64,000 bases of DNA, taken from the NCBI GenBank assembly GCA_013176395.1, contig JABMLP010000041.1:1-64000 (forward strand), written 5' to 3'. The translations under genes and the position numbers were made by a program. Origin of the DNA: Venturia oleaginea (Eukaryota > Ascomycota > Dothideomycetes > Venturiales > Venturiaceae). Within the stretch, counting starts at the first letter, position 1. Each line of letters begins with the position of its first letter. Positions 31,666-43,434 of this stretch are shown piece by piece. A model generated the notes under the pieces. That model was not told the origin of the DNA. It was given only the letters and a program-made list of their open reading frames with translations, and ran no database searches.

Positions 31666-33071
31666 TGATGTTAACTGATGTTGTGACGGATATGTGATGG
31701 AGAGATGAGTTCATACCCGGAGCCCAACCATTCTCAGCCCGAAGGCCAGCCGACAAAGGTATCGCTTCGCTGATGGCGAGGCGAATAGCGTTTCCAAAAT
31801 CTCTGTTGCTGGTGGCGGCGTACAGCCGTCTGGGTATCGGCATCTGCAGCATTCTGGGGCTCATACTTGATGTGTACTGGGTTGAGACTGTCAAGCGGAA
31901 CAGACTTGCGACCGCGGTTCATCGACTCCAGCTTTGCAGCGTGCTGCTCCTTCTTCACGCGGCTATCAAAGCTTGGGGCTTTGATAGCGTTTCCAAGGTC
32001 TCTGTTGATGAAGAAGTCGAAGAAGGAGAGTTAAGGTGAAGACTTTTTCGATTTTTGAGGGCACCTTCTCCGCCAAGACCACCATCAGTCAGCAGACCCC
32101 TCAGGCATTCCTCATTCAAGGAAGGGATCATCAGCTTCTCTTCGATTCCTGGAGAGTCTAGGCCGCAAGATCAAGACTGGCTCGTCGGTTTTGAAGAGGC
32201 ACGACCCCCAAATCTGTACGAATTGGACTTGAAGGCTTCATAGGGGGATAAAATGGCACTGCGATCGCTTGCAACAAGTCAATTCTGCGGCTCAGAAAGA
32301 CACAGGATCTGTGGCAATAGGGCGTCACTGCACTTTCTGCACCCAGATAAGCAACTTGTGAATCTCAAAGGAAAGAGTCTTCTGCGGACTGCCTCAAAAG
32401 GTTGCAGTGCTACAACGGGCTCATACGCCCCGAAGAGGAATATAGTGTGCCTCTGTCTGAGGTTTCGCCAAACTTTTGACAATCAAGTTCGAATTGCAAT
32501 GGTCCACTTGATACATCTTTGTTCTAGCCATATCGGAGCGACATGATTTCAGGACTCAGCCTAATACAGAGGAGCAAGACATCACATTTCATATTCGGTC
32601 TGACAAGCTGTTGGCTGGGTCACCCTGCACTTTGCACTCGGTCATCTTCAGCCCAGAGTCTGTGGCTACTTTCGATTTCCAGCAGCTGGTTGTGGCGGTG
32701 GGAGCATCACTCGAAACCTGAATCGTTGATCATTTGAAATGAATTACGACGCCACGAACTCGGAATGCCAAAATCCACTAGCTCCAGGAAGACTTCTCGC
32801 TCAACCCAAAAATCTGCATAGTTCGATGCTTTCTATACAAGAACAAATCTACCAAGTGTCTTCACTGTCCTCACTCTCCCGTTCCCAATGAAAGCACCAT
32901 CAACATCAACCAGTATGCCCACAAAATATGTCCGTCCTTCCAACTTCCAAGATTGACAATAACCCTCGATGGGAAGACGAACCTACAGCTATGATGCAAT
33001 GCGCGAAACTTCCCATCCTACTGTTCAGACCCATTGACAATTATATGTCCTTCGGTGGGTCGGTCCTCAAT
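31666..33071. other. No firm gene
   Basis: Overlapping minus-strand frames at 31592-31958 continue from the duplicated unit and may be its upstream exons (SMSPRMLQMPIPRRLYAATS). Beyond 32040 only unconvincing frames are present. Confidence 0.35.
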
Positions 33072-33506
33072 TTAGCCATCCAGTTCCCAAAAAACTGGAT
33101 CAACGGACGAATTAAGGCAACACAGGCTTACGCTTGAAAACGTGGAGCTTGTGGACTCATTGTGACTGGGGGTAGTGCAACGCGGAGTGTGATGATGGCT
33201 CGTTGTCACAGGTGGACCCATTGTCGCAGGAGAAGGTTGGCGCTTGATCACTGGCATGTATGTTATGTGAGGATCGAATTGAGAAGTATGTGAGTATGGC
33301 ATCATGAGGCCACCAAGTGAGAATGAGTGTCATGGATCAACTAATGGACCAGGTGTGGACTGGGCCATCGGGAAGATGTGCTGGCTAGGCGCGGAGAGTT
33401 CGCCAGGAGTGAGCTGGCGCTGGTCGAGGGAAGGTGCATACTGTTGCGATGAAGGAGATCTATACTACTCAGCTCTAGCGTGTTGAGCATGCTGTTGGGC
33501 CATCAT
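33072..33506 (-). pseudogene. Q/P/S-rich protein frame with two nonsense codons
   Basis: ATG 33506 begins MMAQQHAQHARAE, then TAG (33465-33467), then YRSPSSQQYAPSLDQRQLTP and GELSAPSQHIFPMAQSTPGP, then TGA (33330-33332), then a long Pro/Ser/Thr/His-rich tail to TAA at 33072. All three segments are in one 145-codon frame with the same composition, so CAG-to-TAG and CGA-to-TGA changes are the simplest explanation. Upstream, another frame holds KCGRKGHIAHY, half of a zinc-knuckle-like motif. The gene may be a relative of the Q-rich RanBP2-finger gene at 38.3-39.3 kb, but that is only a compositional similarity. Confidence 0.45.
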
Positions 33507-33977
33507 GCGACCGTGGGGAACATGAACAAGCGATGGCTGGGGTAGTGAGCAATGTGTCCCTTACGACCGCACTTGAGCACTCGGTGCCATCCATGCGGCT
33601 TCTGGCTAAAGAAGGCGGTCAGTGAGAGGATTTGGTGAGAAGGGAAACGAGATAATATTTGCGTTTGTCTGCGCTCACTCTTACTGGGTCCTGTGGCACT
33701 GTACTGAAGAGACAGTCCACCACGGTTGGGGGCTTGTCCCATCCACCGCGACCCGATCACAATGGTCATGGCCATGGCCACAGGGCGAAGAACGGAGATC
33801 ACGGTGGGAACTGTTTACAAATGTGATTTGAGGAATTTTGTCGATCATTCGTTCGGTGTCGCAGATGAAGTGGGGGTATTAGCACGACATTATCCTTTCA
33901 CTTCGTTGAAGCCACCATTGGCGGGTAGGATATAAGTTATTGTCGATGACCATGCTCGCAGTTGGCCTTTGGCGTCC

Positions 33978-34567
33978 TCACATTGGTCTTTGTTGCCAAG
34001 GACTTTGGCCCACGGCCTCTGGTGTCACCTTGGAGCCTGTTGTTCTGACGATGGCAACGAAAATTGCATTCTTGAAAGCATCAAAGCCCTGAGGGAAGCG
34101 GAAGGTGGCATCGAGCTTCTTCTCCTCCTCTTGGAAAGCTTTGTGGGTGGGCATATTGCCTCCATCTTCAACCTCTGGGGTCTCAATTGTTGGCAGCTTT
34201 GAAAGTGCGCGCTGGGTCATACCGAGGCGCCATGTGAGGAGGGAGAGTGGAAGAGAGGTCTCTGGTCGTGATAAGAAGGAATCGAAGGGTGGGCCAGACT
34301 TCACAGATAAGTCAGTTAATGCGGCCTGCATCTCGGATTTTCGCCGTGGATGATGTGTTGTAGCCAACTATGACAAGTTAGTTCGCGAATCTTGAGTCGG
34401 AAATCAGTGCCTTCGGCAATTCCAGAGCGAACTTTCTTGATCTGGTAAAACCTTTTCGCTTGCGGTGGAAGAACTGAGGCTGGAAACTGGAGGCCTTCGA
34501 ACACATCACCAGTCGCTTCTACGTAGGAGAAAAACAGCCTTGAGCGAGTAAAAGGGGGAAGATTCAT
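33978..34567 (-). pseudogene. Hypothetical gene in two frames
   Basis: ATG 34567 reads MNLPPFTRSRLFFSYVEATG...LPPQAKRFYQIKKVRSGIAE...DFRLKIRE. After about 34390 the protein-like reading shifts frame to SEMQAALTDLSVKSGPPFDS, LLTWRLGMTQRALSKLPTIE and DATFRFPQGFDAFKNAIFVA, ending at a TGA at 33978. Either an unrecognised intron or a frameshift lies near 34340-34390. Composition on both sides looks like one soluble protein. The family is not recognised. Confidence 0.4.
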
Positions 34568-35119
34568 ACCTCAAAGAGTCGAACGAAGGCCTGAGATAGT
34601 GCATTGATAGTCTTCAGGGTCTGGGCTTCCTTGAGCTCATCCTGGAGCTGTTGTAGTGTTTCCACATGTCTATCGATGGTGATGTTGATGAAGAGATGGA
34701 AATGTGGCCCAGCATATTTCCACTCGTTGTGGGCGTAACTTCAAGCAAATCCCGCAGATTTGGCGACATCTCGTGTGAAAAGGTCAATCAGACACAATCA
34801 CAGAGACATGAGATCACATACATGGCACTCGTTTAGAAAGAGCTATGTGGCAAAAGTTGAAATGTCAGCCAGGTTCAAGTTGTAAACTATGAAGAGGTAG
34901 AAACCTGTCAGTGGCTTCGAAGCGTGAGCTCTTATTGATATATCTCAACGTGGAGAACAGGACACACAGATTCTACCATGAAAGGAAGACTGCGTGGCCC
35001 ATTACACATCACTGTTCCGTCGAGAGGAATGGCCATGGAACAATACAGATGAAGGTTCTGTATTGATCCGAAATTTCTGTGCACTGAAAGAGTCTAGAGA
35101 TTGCGTGGCTCATCTGATC
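34568..35119. other. No gene seen
   Basis: Region between the hypothetical gene and the inverted satellite monomer. Possible upstream exon or promoter of the minus-strand gene; nothing firm. Confidence 0.4.
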
Positions 35120-35509
35120 TCCATCTCGCCACGCCTTCGGATCACGGTCATCTGGCACGTCTTATCTGTTGATTGGCCGGACGCAGGCCAGGGCACGTGA
35201 ATTTTCATTGTGAGCGAGCAAGCCATTAAGCCCTAAGCCATACAGGCTTCCTCAGCCACACGGGGCTTCAGCCACGGGGTAGGTCTCAGGATGGCATGCC
35301 CACGGCTCAATTGCTTCTCGATTGAAGGCAAATGAGGTGCCCTACTGCCCGCACGTATAAGACGTTGACTACAGGGTGTAGGCGGGTGGGAATCTAGATA
35401 CAAGACGAGCCTCAGAGGGCTCAGAAGTCGTGCGATATGCGAGATCGCCATGTTGTTGTTGTCGCTTGGTCGGACGAGGCCCTTGCTCCACCAGATAGAC
35501 ACTAGCATG
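35120..35509 (-). repeat. Single inverted monomer of the ~393-bp satellite
   Basis: The minus strand here matches the unit found at 601-1626, but as a circular permutation: it begins ATGCTAGTGTCTATC and ends GGCGAGATGGAGAT. These are the same positions (within a few bases) where the tandem array ends at 1626, so the natural unit boundary lies there. Confidence 0.9.
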
Positions 35510-35631
35510 ATTGAGGTGGACTTGGCCTGTGCACTGCTTACGTTACTGTGTTATCCGCATCTGGTTATTCTGTATTCAAAGACTGGAGAGAAGTTCTGAC
35601 TTTCAGACCACATAAACAAACAACAAACACG

Positions 35632-36246
35632 ATGGCCGACACTAACGAATCCATGGAGAACTCCTCCAAAGCCCAAGAGTACGTTCGACGCCTTCAGAAA
35701 TACCCAGCAACAACAGCAGCAATCCAAGAAGCTTTCAAAACCCTGATACGCACAGCTTTGTGCTTCTGCCATTCAGTACGATTAAGGATTTTAGATTCTT
35801 GCTTTGAGGAGTTCGAAAGAAGCCGGATTACATTGATACTTCGAACAATCAACAGCACCTAATCAGTTCTTCAATTTAGCTCCGAATCTTCGGATCTGGC
35901 AAATAATGCTACAACATCCTCCGAATCGGGCAACGATACGACTAGCTCTCGCACCTCCACCAACGCCTCGGCCATTGCCTCAACCCCACAAGCATCATCA
36001 TACGACCGACAAATTGCTGAGACTCAGAACGCAATCCGTGAATAGAAATCGGAACTCGAGGCAGTACGAGCACGTGCTGATCCCCTACGCGACGCCGCCT
36101 GGAAGCACGCGCTCATGCTACATATTAGCACTAGGGAGAAGAAATTGCGCAAGTTGATTGAAAAGCGTCAGACTGGGTTGGATGCGGCTGAGTACGTCAT
36201 GGTACCAAAGCCAGTCCAGAACGACGGAAAATGTGTGGTGATGTAG
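35632..36246 (+). pseudogene. Hypothetical helical protein, spliced, with a CAG-to-TAG-type nonsense
   Basis: ATG 35632 reads MADTNESMENSSKAQEYVRR, LQKYPATTAAIQEAFKTLIR. After an intron ending at CAATTTAG (about 35879) the frame continues Ser/Thr-rich (SESSDLANNATTSSESGNDT, TSTNASAIASTPQASSYDRQ), reaches a single TAG at 36043-36045 between NAIRE and KSELEA, and goes on as a charged helix (EAVRARADPLRDAAWKHALM, EKKLRKLIEKRQTGLDAAEY) to a TAG at 36244. The composition is continuous over the internal TAG. The donor of the intron is uncertain (GTGCTT at about 35758 gives the right phase). The function is unknown; the C-terminus CVVM is reminiscent of a CaaX prenylation box, an inference only. Confidence 0.5.
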
Positions 36247-38285
36247 CGAGTTGCTGAAAAAGATGGTGGATTGACTCCTTCTGGCGTTGGGGTAGCATGG
36301 CATTCAAAAGATGGTGGATATGATCATCGGTTAGGCTTTTGAAACAGCGCTCACATTTGTATCATGCTGCTTAGACAATGACAGTACATGCATCATGAAA
36401 TCAATCACCATCAAAAGAAATCGGATCTGCGAACGAAGAAGTCTCGAAAGGATTAAGTCGGGTTGTGAACTCCTTCTCGCCATCTCTGCAATACCAAGTC
36501 GCAAACAAGAAGTTGCTTATCTAGCAAGACATGTATCTCACTCAAATGCTACCTCGGAATATCCTGCTAAAACGTTGGCAATTCTTCAGTCATGTGCAGC
36601 CATCGAGCTCGGATTCGAAATAACGCAACACACGTATGAACTCCCTGGCGAGGGATACTTGGGTGGATGGCTGTGGCGTTGAACAATCCACAGGATCAAT
36701 CATGGTTGTATCATTTCAATAGATCGGAGGCAGAAACTGGCAATTTGGGAAAAAAGGTTTTGGTTTAAAAAGTTAAAAGGTTTGAAAAACAACATGCAGG
36801 CTTTCACTCCATCCATTCCTCGGTCATGCTTCACTCGACCAAGCGTCGTCTGAGAGGGATAGTGGTGGCCTCCCAGCCCATATCCAGGTAGCCACCTCCC
36901 CTTTGTTGGTCTGTGTTGGACTGTTAGCGAAGGTTTCAGAGCGGTATGAAGCTGCGCAAGGTGGTGTTGAATTGGATCAGAAAGTCATTATTAGTGCTTG
37001 TGCAATCAGCGTTCCCAAGGGCTCAGCAGCAGGATACGAGCATCTCAGACCCAGACAGCCGGTGGCCATGCAAATCTTCACTTGCGGGTAATTTGGCCAC
37101 CTGAAGTGCGTCCAGGAGAATCTCTCGCAACAGTTTTTTTTTTTCATCATGGAAGTGTGTGAGAAGGGCAAGGAAAGGAACGTAACAATTGGTTGTGACT
37201 TCGTACTAGGCGTTGAGTGTTGATTGTTGGTGAGGGCAATTGCCTGAACTGGACTTGTGTTGGCATAGTGATCCTTCAAGAGGCGTGAGAGATACGAATT
37301 GGGGGAGGGAAAGTGACTTACTTGTGGGATGCATATCATGGCGCTCCCCTAAACGCGTTTGCTCTTCGACTTCTCTGGACTCTCCGTATACTCGGAATCG
37401 CTGTCGTTGTAGATTTGAGATGGACTGACGATGGAGATCTCCTGCCGCTCGTTTTTGACAAGCTTTGTGGTGCTTGAAGCGCCTGCGCTGGCAACCTTTG
37501 CTCTGGTAGCGACAGTCCTCTCCAACCCGGAGAGACGCGATGTGTTTATGGTGAAAGATCAGAAGTTGGTGATGCAATGGTTGTTATCATCGCTAACCTT
37601 GTAGACGCGAGGCATCACAGGTAAAGCGTTCAAACGCATTCTATGCGTGTTCCATCATGTCATGGATGTGACGAAAGTGAGGGAGTGAACTTACCTTGGC
37701 TGGTGGCAGCCAGCCACACACCTGGAAAGGAGGTGGTGGTGGCTAACACCTGTGACTAAAATTGGGCCGGAGCCCATCTGCAAAGCTTCTGCCGAAGCAG
37801 AAACGCTTCGCCGATGGAGAGCAAGTGTTATGAAGAGGGAAGGAGTTGAGCTGCGTTGAAGCTCATTGCTAGTGGAATAGAGAAGATATGAAGTACAAGA
37901 GGGCGGAGGCCTATCTACTTGAAACTTTGCTTCCCCGTGCGCAGAAACATGTGATCGTGGGCGAGAAAACGGGTCTTGAGCAGAGTTCTCACGGGAATCG
38001 ACGAGTATCTCGGGTCTGATTGAGGGCCTCAAAGTGATTTGGGCATGCTGACGGATTCTGGGAATTCGGGGGCCACATTTTCGCTCTCCAGCTCGATTCA
38101 GGGCAGCCCGTCGTGCGTGCTTTTCGGCAATTTCGACTACAAAGAGGCTATATTTGAGCGTGGAGTTCACTTCCTTTGATTCTACTGCTCTAAACGTCCT
38201 TCGAATGGTTCAAGCAGTAAAATATGGACCATTCGATTGCAGATCTTCACAGTCTCAACCTCCCAAATTCACCACCACAGGTGTC
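36247..38285. other. No firm gene
   Basis: A 95-codon plus frame (36395-36682, with ATG) and a 159-codon minus frame (37691-38170, no ATG at its start) are present without recognisable features. A T-run of ten residues lies near 37135. Confidence 0.35.
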
Positions 38286-39308
38286 CTATTTCTCGCACCC
38301 GCTCGCAACTATACCGTGGTCCAGGTTATCAACCACCTTATGCTCCGTGGTGTCCACCGCTCGTCCAATACCTCCACCGTAGTTCGGATGTCCAGAAATA
38401 TGTCTTGGAAGCCTGCATATCTCACATTTACTGTGCTCCGCGAGGTTTCGAAAACTACAGATGTGGCACCACCAATCTTGGGGAACAGGAAATGGCGCGA
38501 GGACCTGGTTGCCGGCCTCCAGGACTCGAGCGGATGATGGAGCGACGCGGATTCTAGACATTGTCGTTGGGACAAAGAGGCCATCGAGAGACAAGCTCCT
38601 CAATGCCTGCCTACTTTGAATTAGTAAGCTCTTGCTATGAAGAACATGGTGTTTCGAATACATCTTCGTGTGTGGCGAAGATCGCAAAGGCGGTGTCTGA
38701 TGTCAGGCCAATTTCCGGCATCAGAGTCCAGAGAGCGACTGGTCTGATGCCTCCAGTTGCCATGAAATTATGGATGTCCCACTGGGAAAATTTTGCGGGG
38801 AGAGAGGCCAGATAGACGACTTTGCTTCTCTCTTCCGTGAACGCAGCAATGTCGTGTTGTGCCTACACAATATTAATATATCGTACTTCAAACGAACTTG
38901 CCTGAGTCCAGTCCAGTTGGAGAATCTTACTTGGAGCGCTTCCGGGGAAATTTGTTGCGGTTGTATAACCGTGGGTCTTGGTGGCGGTGACATTGGTGGT
39001 TGAAGGAGCGTCATTTTCTGTCCATGTGGCTGGTATATACTCATTTCTTGTGTGGTTTACTGGTATGTGCCCATTTGCTGGTCATTTGGCAGGAAGGGCA
39101 TCATTCGCTGTCTGCTTGGCTGTTGTTGACCCATTTGCTGGCCGGTTGGTGGTAACGAAGCCATATGCTGCTGTCTGTTTGGAGCGAACGCCATCGTCTG
39201 CTGTTGCTGTGCAATTAGGTCGAACGGCACCATCTGCTGCTGTTCTTCCGTGGGTTGTGAGGGCCCCATTCTGTTCATTGGCTGTCTTCCGTCTGGTTGG
39301 AAGCTCAT
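38286..39308 (-). pseudogene. Q-rich protein with a RanBP2-type zinc finger, one nonsense codon
   Basis: ATG 39308 starts a Gln/Met/Pro-rich exon (MSFQPDGRQPMNRMGPSQPT, EEQQQMVPFDLIAQQQQTMA) that is interrupted by a TAA at 39057-39059 after GTYQ. It then continues in frame (TTQEMSIYQPHGQKMTLLQP...QISPEALQ) to a donor GTAAGA at 38930. Downstream, around 38411-38473, a RanBP2-type finger is encoded: W-W-C-H-I-C, ten residues, C-E-I-C (DWWCHICSFRNLAEHSKCEI), followed by RLPRHISGHPNYGGG. Such fingers bind single-stranded RNA or ubiquitin. The middle splicing is not resolved. Q-rich N-terminus plus this finger suggests an RNA-binding protein, now probably inactive through a CAA-to-TAA change. Confidence 0.55.
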
Positions 39309-40257
39309 GGCGTATGTTGCTGTGAATGATTTATAGAAGAAATTAAGGCGAGTGAGACTATTGGTTCTTGTATGAGAAGTAGTTGGATTAGGAGTAAATT
39401 CGTGGCCTGAAATGTTAGGAATTCCTTTTTGAAGAAAGACTCGTATAAAAATTGTTTGGTTTTTTTTTAGGCCATGACAACCCTCATTTCAACACAACAC
39501 TCCAGCAGAACTGAGCAGCACATAACAGTATTCACTCAGAAGAGAGTGCTGTTCTGTACCGCTGGAATCTGCAACTCTGCATTCTGCAACTACATATATA
39601 TACCACATCATGTCTGCAAATGGGTTTACTCCAGAAAGAACAATCAGGAAGAAAACTTGTTGTTTGGCTTCGATCTGTTGCCACTTTGTTGGGGCAAGCC
39701 ATATGAACCGACTTCTCTTGGCTCGATATCAGCAGCTCTCGAGACATAATCAATTCATGTTAAGGTAAGAATGGTTCAATAAATCACTCGGGTCGTAGGA
39801 CGATATGCACAACTTGACAGTCAACGATTGGAATACCACTACGACGAAGACTGAAAATAGAGAACGCCTGCAAATTTCCTCCATTCCAATACTCCGAATC
39901 ATCCATCCATCTATACTCAACGTGGCATGGTCCCTTCCTCGGCCACACACTCTCTGCCCCGATTATGTCCTGAGTTTCCACAACTTGTCTCCAAGCTCGT
40001 CGGGTATGCCTTTTGTCGTATCCTTGGAACCGACAGGGGCGGTACAATTTCTGCATTTCAAGGATACTTCAATGTTCGAAGAAGAACAAGAACAATCAAG
40101 AATACAAGAGATTTATCCATATATGTTTATTTCATTATCATTTCATTATCGTTACATTATCATTTCATTACTATTTCATACACGTGTACAAAGCCGATCC
40201 AACACTGATCAGTGCTTGCAAGGCGAGCACAGATTGGCAAGAAACCAATTTTCGACG
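39309..40257. other. No firm gene
   Basis: A minus-strand frame at 39784-40056 (GPCHVEYRWMDDSEYWNGGN, IPIVDCQVVHIVLRPE) looks protein-like but has no ATG at its start. Near 40130-40190 a TTATCATTTCATTA-type low-complexity stretch is present. Confidence 0.35.
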
Positions 40258-40430
40258 AAACTCACGCACGCCAGAGGCCTGCCCGTAGACCTTCGTCCGA
40301 CTACTGTACGAGACTCACGCACGCTACAAGCCTGCCCGTAGACCTTCGTACAAAAACCATTTCTCGACTATCGTACGCAACTCACGCACGCTCAAACGCC
40401 TGCCGGAGCCGTCGTACAAAACCTCTCGCT
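40258..40430 (+). repeat. Three tandem ~60-bp repeats
   Basis: ACTCACGCACGC followed by CCTGCCCGTAGACCTTCGT (or CCTGCCGGAGCCGTCGT) occurs three times with changing spacers, upstream of the 384-codon ORF. Confidence 0.8.
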
Positions 40431-40732
40431 GTATAGAGACAGCGTGAGCTCTAGATTCATCTAGAACCCGTCAACGATCTTAACCCACCCAGGCCAAAAG
40501 ACCAATTGGCTAGGAATACTAGCCGGAGGAGAGGTTACTGAAAATCTCTTCTTCGTACGACAACGCAGTCAAATCGCACCCGATATAGATAATTCTTTCA
40601 CGAGAAGAATTGTCTAGATTGGGGTCTTTCAACGACACAAAAGTTACCTCGATACCTTACCTGCTCACCGAGTTATCGACCCGGAAGAAGTTTTTTCACT
40701 AAATACTTCCAGCCCTTCTACCTTCGTCAATC

Positions 40733-42640
40733 CTCAGCCGATTTCAACGATTCCCGCATTATTTGAAAGCTTGAACCGTCAGCTTTTCAACAATACTGAA
40801 ACCTCCGAAACCCGCCTCGCCGTCGCCGAGAAGTTCCCTCAGGGGTGAATTCTATACACCAAACTTCTCGCCCCTCTTACGCCCTCAATCCTCAACCGAT
40901 TCCTACAACTCTTATGTCATTTTCAAAGCCTGAAACGTCAGCTTTTTAACGATTCTAAAATCCCTCCGATCTGACTCCGGTTTCCCTCTCAAAACAATGC
41001 TATACTGGGAGAAGCAAGAAGAACTTCTCCTAGAGGAGGAGTATCTTTCTAGGAAGGATACCATACGACAGTGGTTTGAAGAGGCAGTTGAAGAATTGTC
41101 TCGAAAAAGACTCGAGAAGGGAAGTGGTTTTAGCTATTACTCTACTACTTTCAAAGAGTATAACAAAGAACTTCGGTTCTGGCTTCGAAAGGAGCAGTCA
41201 ATCCTGCGGTTACAGGTCTCAAAGAGAAAAAGACTGAGTAGAACCGACTTTCCTGAATCCAACGCCGCCAATATTCCGGAAATCAGAGCACCCCCTACGG
41301 AGATATCGCCGATTCTGTCGCAGGATCCCCTGGATTTTCAATATTCTCCCCAACCTCGTCCCCAGATCTCGAGAGGAGCCCCCGATACTTTAGGGGGCAG
41401 TAGAATCGACCTTGACAGTTCCAACGCCGTCAAAACGTTTGGAATCGGAGTACCCCCCGTCGAGATAGCGACCAATCTGTCGACGGACCCGCCCGTTTTT
41501 CAGCCCTTCCCTCAGCTATACCCCCAGTCCTCCCCCCCGACCCCTGATATCTTCGAGGAAGATAGAACCGGCCCCAAAAATTCCAATACTATCGAGAATT
41601 TTGGAATCGAACAACGCCCCGCGGAAATATCGTCCTGTTCTTTAAGTTCCCAAGAGTTTTCAGCCTCTCCAGTAGCCTCACCCCCCGTGATCTCGCAGGG
41701 TACCCCCGATACTTTTAGAGACGATGGAACCAATCTCCAGAACTCCAACGCCGTCACAAGTTCCCAAATCGGACCACGCTCCGCTGAAATATCGCCATTT
41801 CCGTTGCAGGACCTTCTGATTTCAGGGCAGCCTTGCGCGCAGCCTTGCGAGGCCGCCCTCGAGGCTCCTACACCTCTCCCTCGCCCCCAGGCGATTCTAA
41901 AGGAACCCCAGGACCCCCCTAGCACTTGTCTAGGGGTAATCGACCCTCAGAATTCCGAATCCAGCCTTGTTTCTCCGATTTGTCAATTCCCCGCTGACAT
42001 ATCACGGTTTTTCTATTATTTTCTGTTATTTTCAAGCGTTTTCAAGCGAGTTAGTATGGGATACTTAGTATTCTACACTAGAATTGTATTTTTTGGTACT
42101 CTAAGAGTCAGGTTCTGTTGGGATCCGGGAGGTTTTTGTTTTGATTGTTGAATAGGAAGGAGAGGAGAGAGGTTTTAAATTTTTTCGAAAAAGATAAAGT
42201 TTTCCTGGGATTCTACTACAACGAGTTCTCAACCGATTTGAGAAATTCTTACGCCATTCGAAAGCCTGAAAGGTCAGCTTTTGAACAATATCAGAATCGC
42301 TAGCATCCGATCAATACCGAGCGAGGTTTTTCCGCATATCCGCCAAAAAAAACTAAAAAAAACTATACACCTACTCCCTGTCGACTTCTCCACGCGAGTA
42401 CTCAACCGATTCACCCGATTCCGACGTCATTACAACCGTACGACCTTCAGCTTTCCATATCTTCAACCGGATTTGAGATGCAATACCTATAGCTCTCGTA
42501 ATTAGCTACTTACGATGACTCTATCAGGAAGGTTGGGCCTAACCTTCTTTGAGCAATAGGATTGTCAGTTTTCATCCAAACTCAATCGATTCTGGCACCG
42601 TTGGAACCGCACGAGTCTTAGCTTTTCAATGCTTCAAGCG
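40733..42640 (+). repeat. Degenerate ~70-bp motif flanking the 384-codon ORF on both sides
   Basis: A motif of the form CTCAACCGATT, 20-25 nt, then AAAGCCTGAAACGTCAGCTT and TTNAACAAT recurs at 40733-40801 and 40891-40960 before the ORF, and at 42227-42298, 42400-42475 and 42580-42640 after it, increasingly diverged. The range given covers all copies and the ORF between them. Confidence 0.65.
40997..42151 (+). CDS. Repeat-containing hypothetical protein (384 aa)
   Basis: ATG 40997. Residues 1-80 form a charged helical domain (MLYWEKQEELLLEEEYLSRK, SYYSTTFKEYNKELRFWLRK) ending in a basic KRKRLSR, a possible nuclear signal. Residues ~88-300 consist of about four degenerate repeats of 55-57 residues with the pattern N-A-x3-IG/IR-x2-P-x-EIS, a Pro-rich run and a conserved (T/A)PD(T/I) segment. 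The last ~50 residues (SRFFYYFLLFSSVFKRVSMG) are hydrophobic and aromatic, unlike the rest, and may be read-through into non-coding sequence. The DNA repeats on both sides suggest the ORF belongs to an unrecognised repeated element. No homologous family is known to me. Confidence 0.5.
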   Translation: MLYWEKQEELLLEEEYLSRKDTIRQWFEEAVEELSRKRLEKGSGFSYYSTTFKEYNKELRFWLRKEQSILRLQVSKRKRLSRTDFPESNAANIPEIRAPPTEISPILSQDPLDFQYSPQPRPQISRGAPDTLGGSRIDLDSSNAVKTFGIGVPPVEIATNLSTDPPVFQPFPQLYPQSSPPTPDIFEEDRTGPKNSNTIENFGIEQRPAEISSCSLSSQEFSASPVASPPVISQGTPDTFRDDGTNLQNSNAVTSSQIGPRSAEISPFPLQDLLISGQPCAQPCEAALEAPTPLPRPQAILKEPQDPPSTCLGVIDPQNSESSLVSPICQFPADISRFFYYFLLFSSVFKRVSMGYLVFYTRIVFFGTLRVRFCWDPGGFCFDC

Positions 42641-43434
42641 GAGAGGAAATCAGAGAACTTTGGGGTGATGTACGGGCAATTTTGTATCTAGATTTATATA
42701 GACCTCTCCTTTCTCATCTTCTAAAAGACCGCCAGTGTGGTTTCAATCACGTGCCAAGTATCTCGGTACTTAAGAAGAGGGAGGGCCTCCCTCTCCCTCT
42801 TCTTCTTTAGATAAGAATACAGGAACTACCCCCCCTTATCTCGCTGTCTTTATTTCCTAGTCTACCTTAGTTCCTTTGTTTCCATTACCGAATGAAGCCA
42901 ATTCAACACCTTTGCTTAATTTCAGGAACATGTGAAACGGTGTCGGTGATGGTGTTGAAAGAAGGGTACAGTAGGGCGCGCATAAGGTACATGTCCTTTG
43001 GTGTGAAAGTGAAAAAAATTGCTTGAAGGTAGCTGACAGGCAGCCGGCAACTGGTTCTTGATCCTGCAATGTCGGCTGTTTCTACCATATCAATGTGTTC
43101 AGGCCTGGATTCTAACTTGGAGGCATTCAGCTTTCGGTGCTCGCGGAAAGGCTGAGACTCGTGCTCGTGGTATGGCGGTGAGTGCCATGTCAACACCGAG
43201 GTGGTCGTAGAAAGGCTGTGACTTTCGGATCAAGCCTCGGAGAGAGCGAGCGAGTGTTGCAGCTTCCTCGATTGCCCGGTCCGGACGTTGTGAATGCCAA
43301 TGCTGGTGTTATAGAGAAGTTGAGCGCGCGGCAATCGGCTGTCAATTGTTTATGGTGATTTCTATGCAAAAAGGGTCTAGAGAGGTATTGGAAGTGAAGG
43401 CAGTAGAAGAAGAAAGACTAATCGTACCTTGGAG
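42641..43434. other. Low-complexity flank and possible degenerate exons
   Basis: 42775-42815 holds an inverted GAGGGAGGGCCTCCCTC-type sequence. Minus-strand frames at 42857-43196 have Phe/Thr-rich readings but no clear signal. A minus-strand open stretch at about 43090-43260 (GLIRKSQPFYDHLGVDMALT) could be an exon. Confidence 0.3.

Noticed and set aside
40997..42151. Membrane protein on account of the hydrophobic C-terminus
   Set aside because: The aromatic run occurs only after the repeat region in T-rich DNA and is more likely read-through than a real transmembrane segment.
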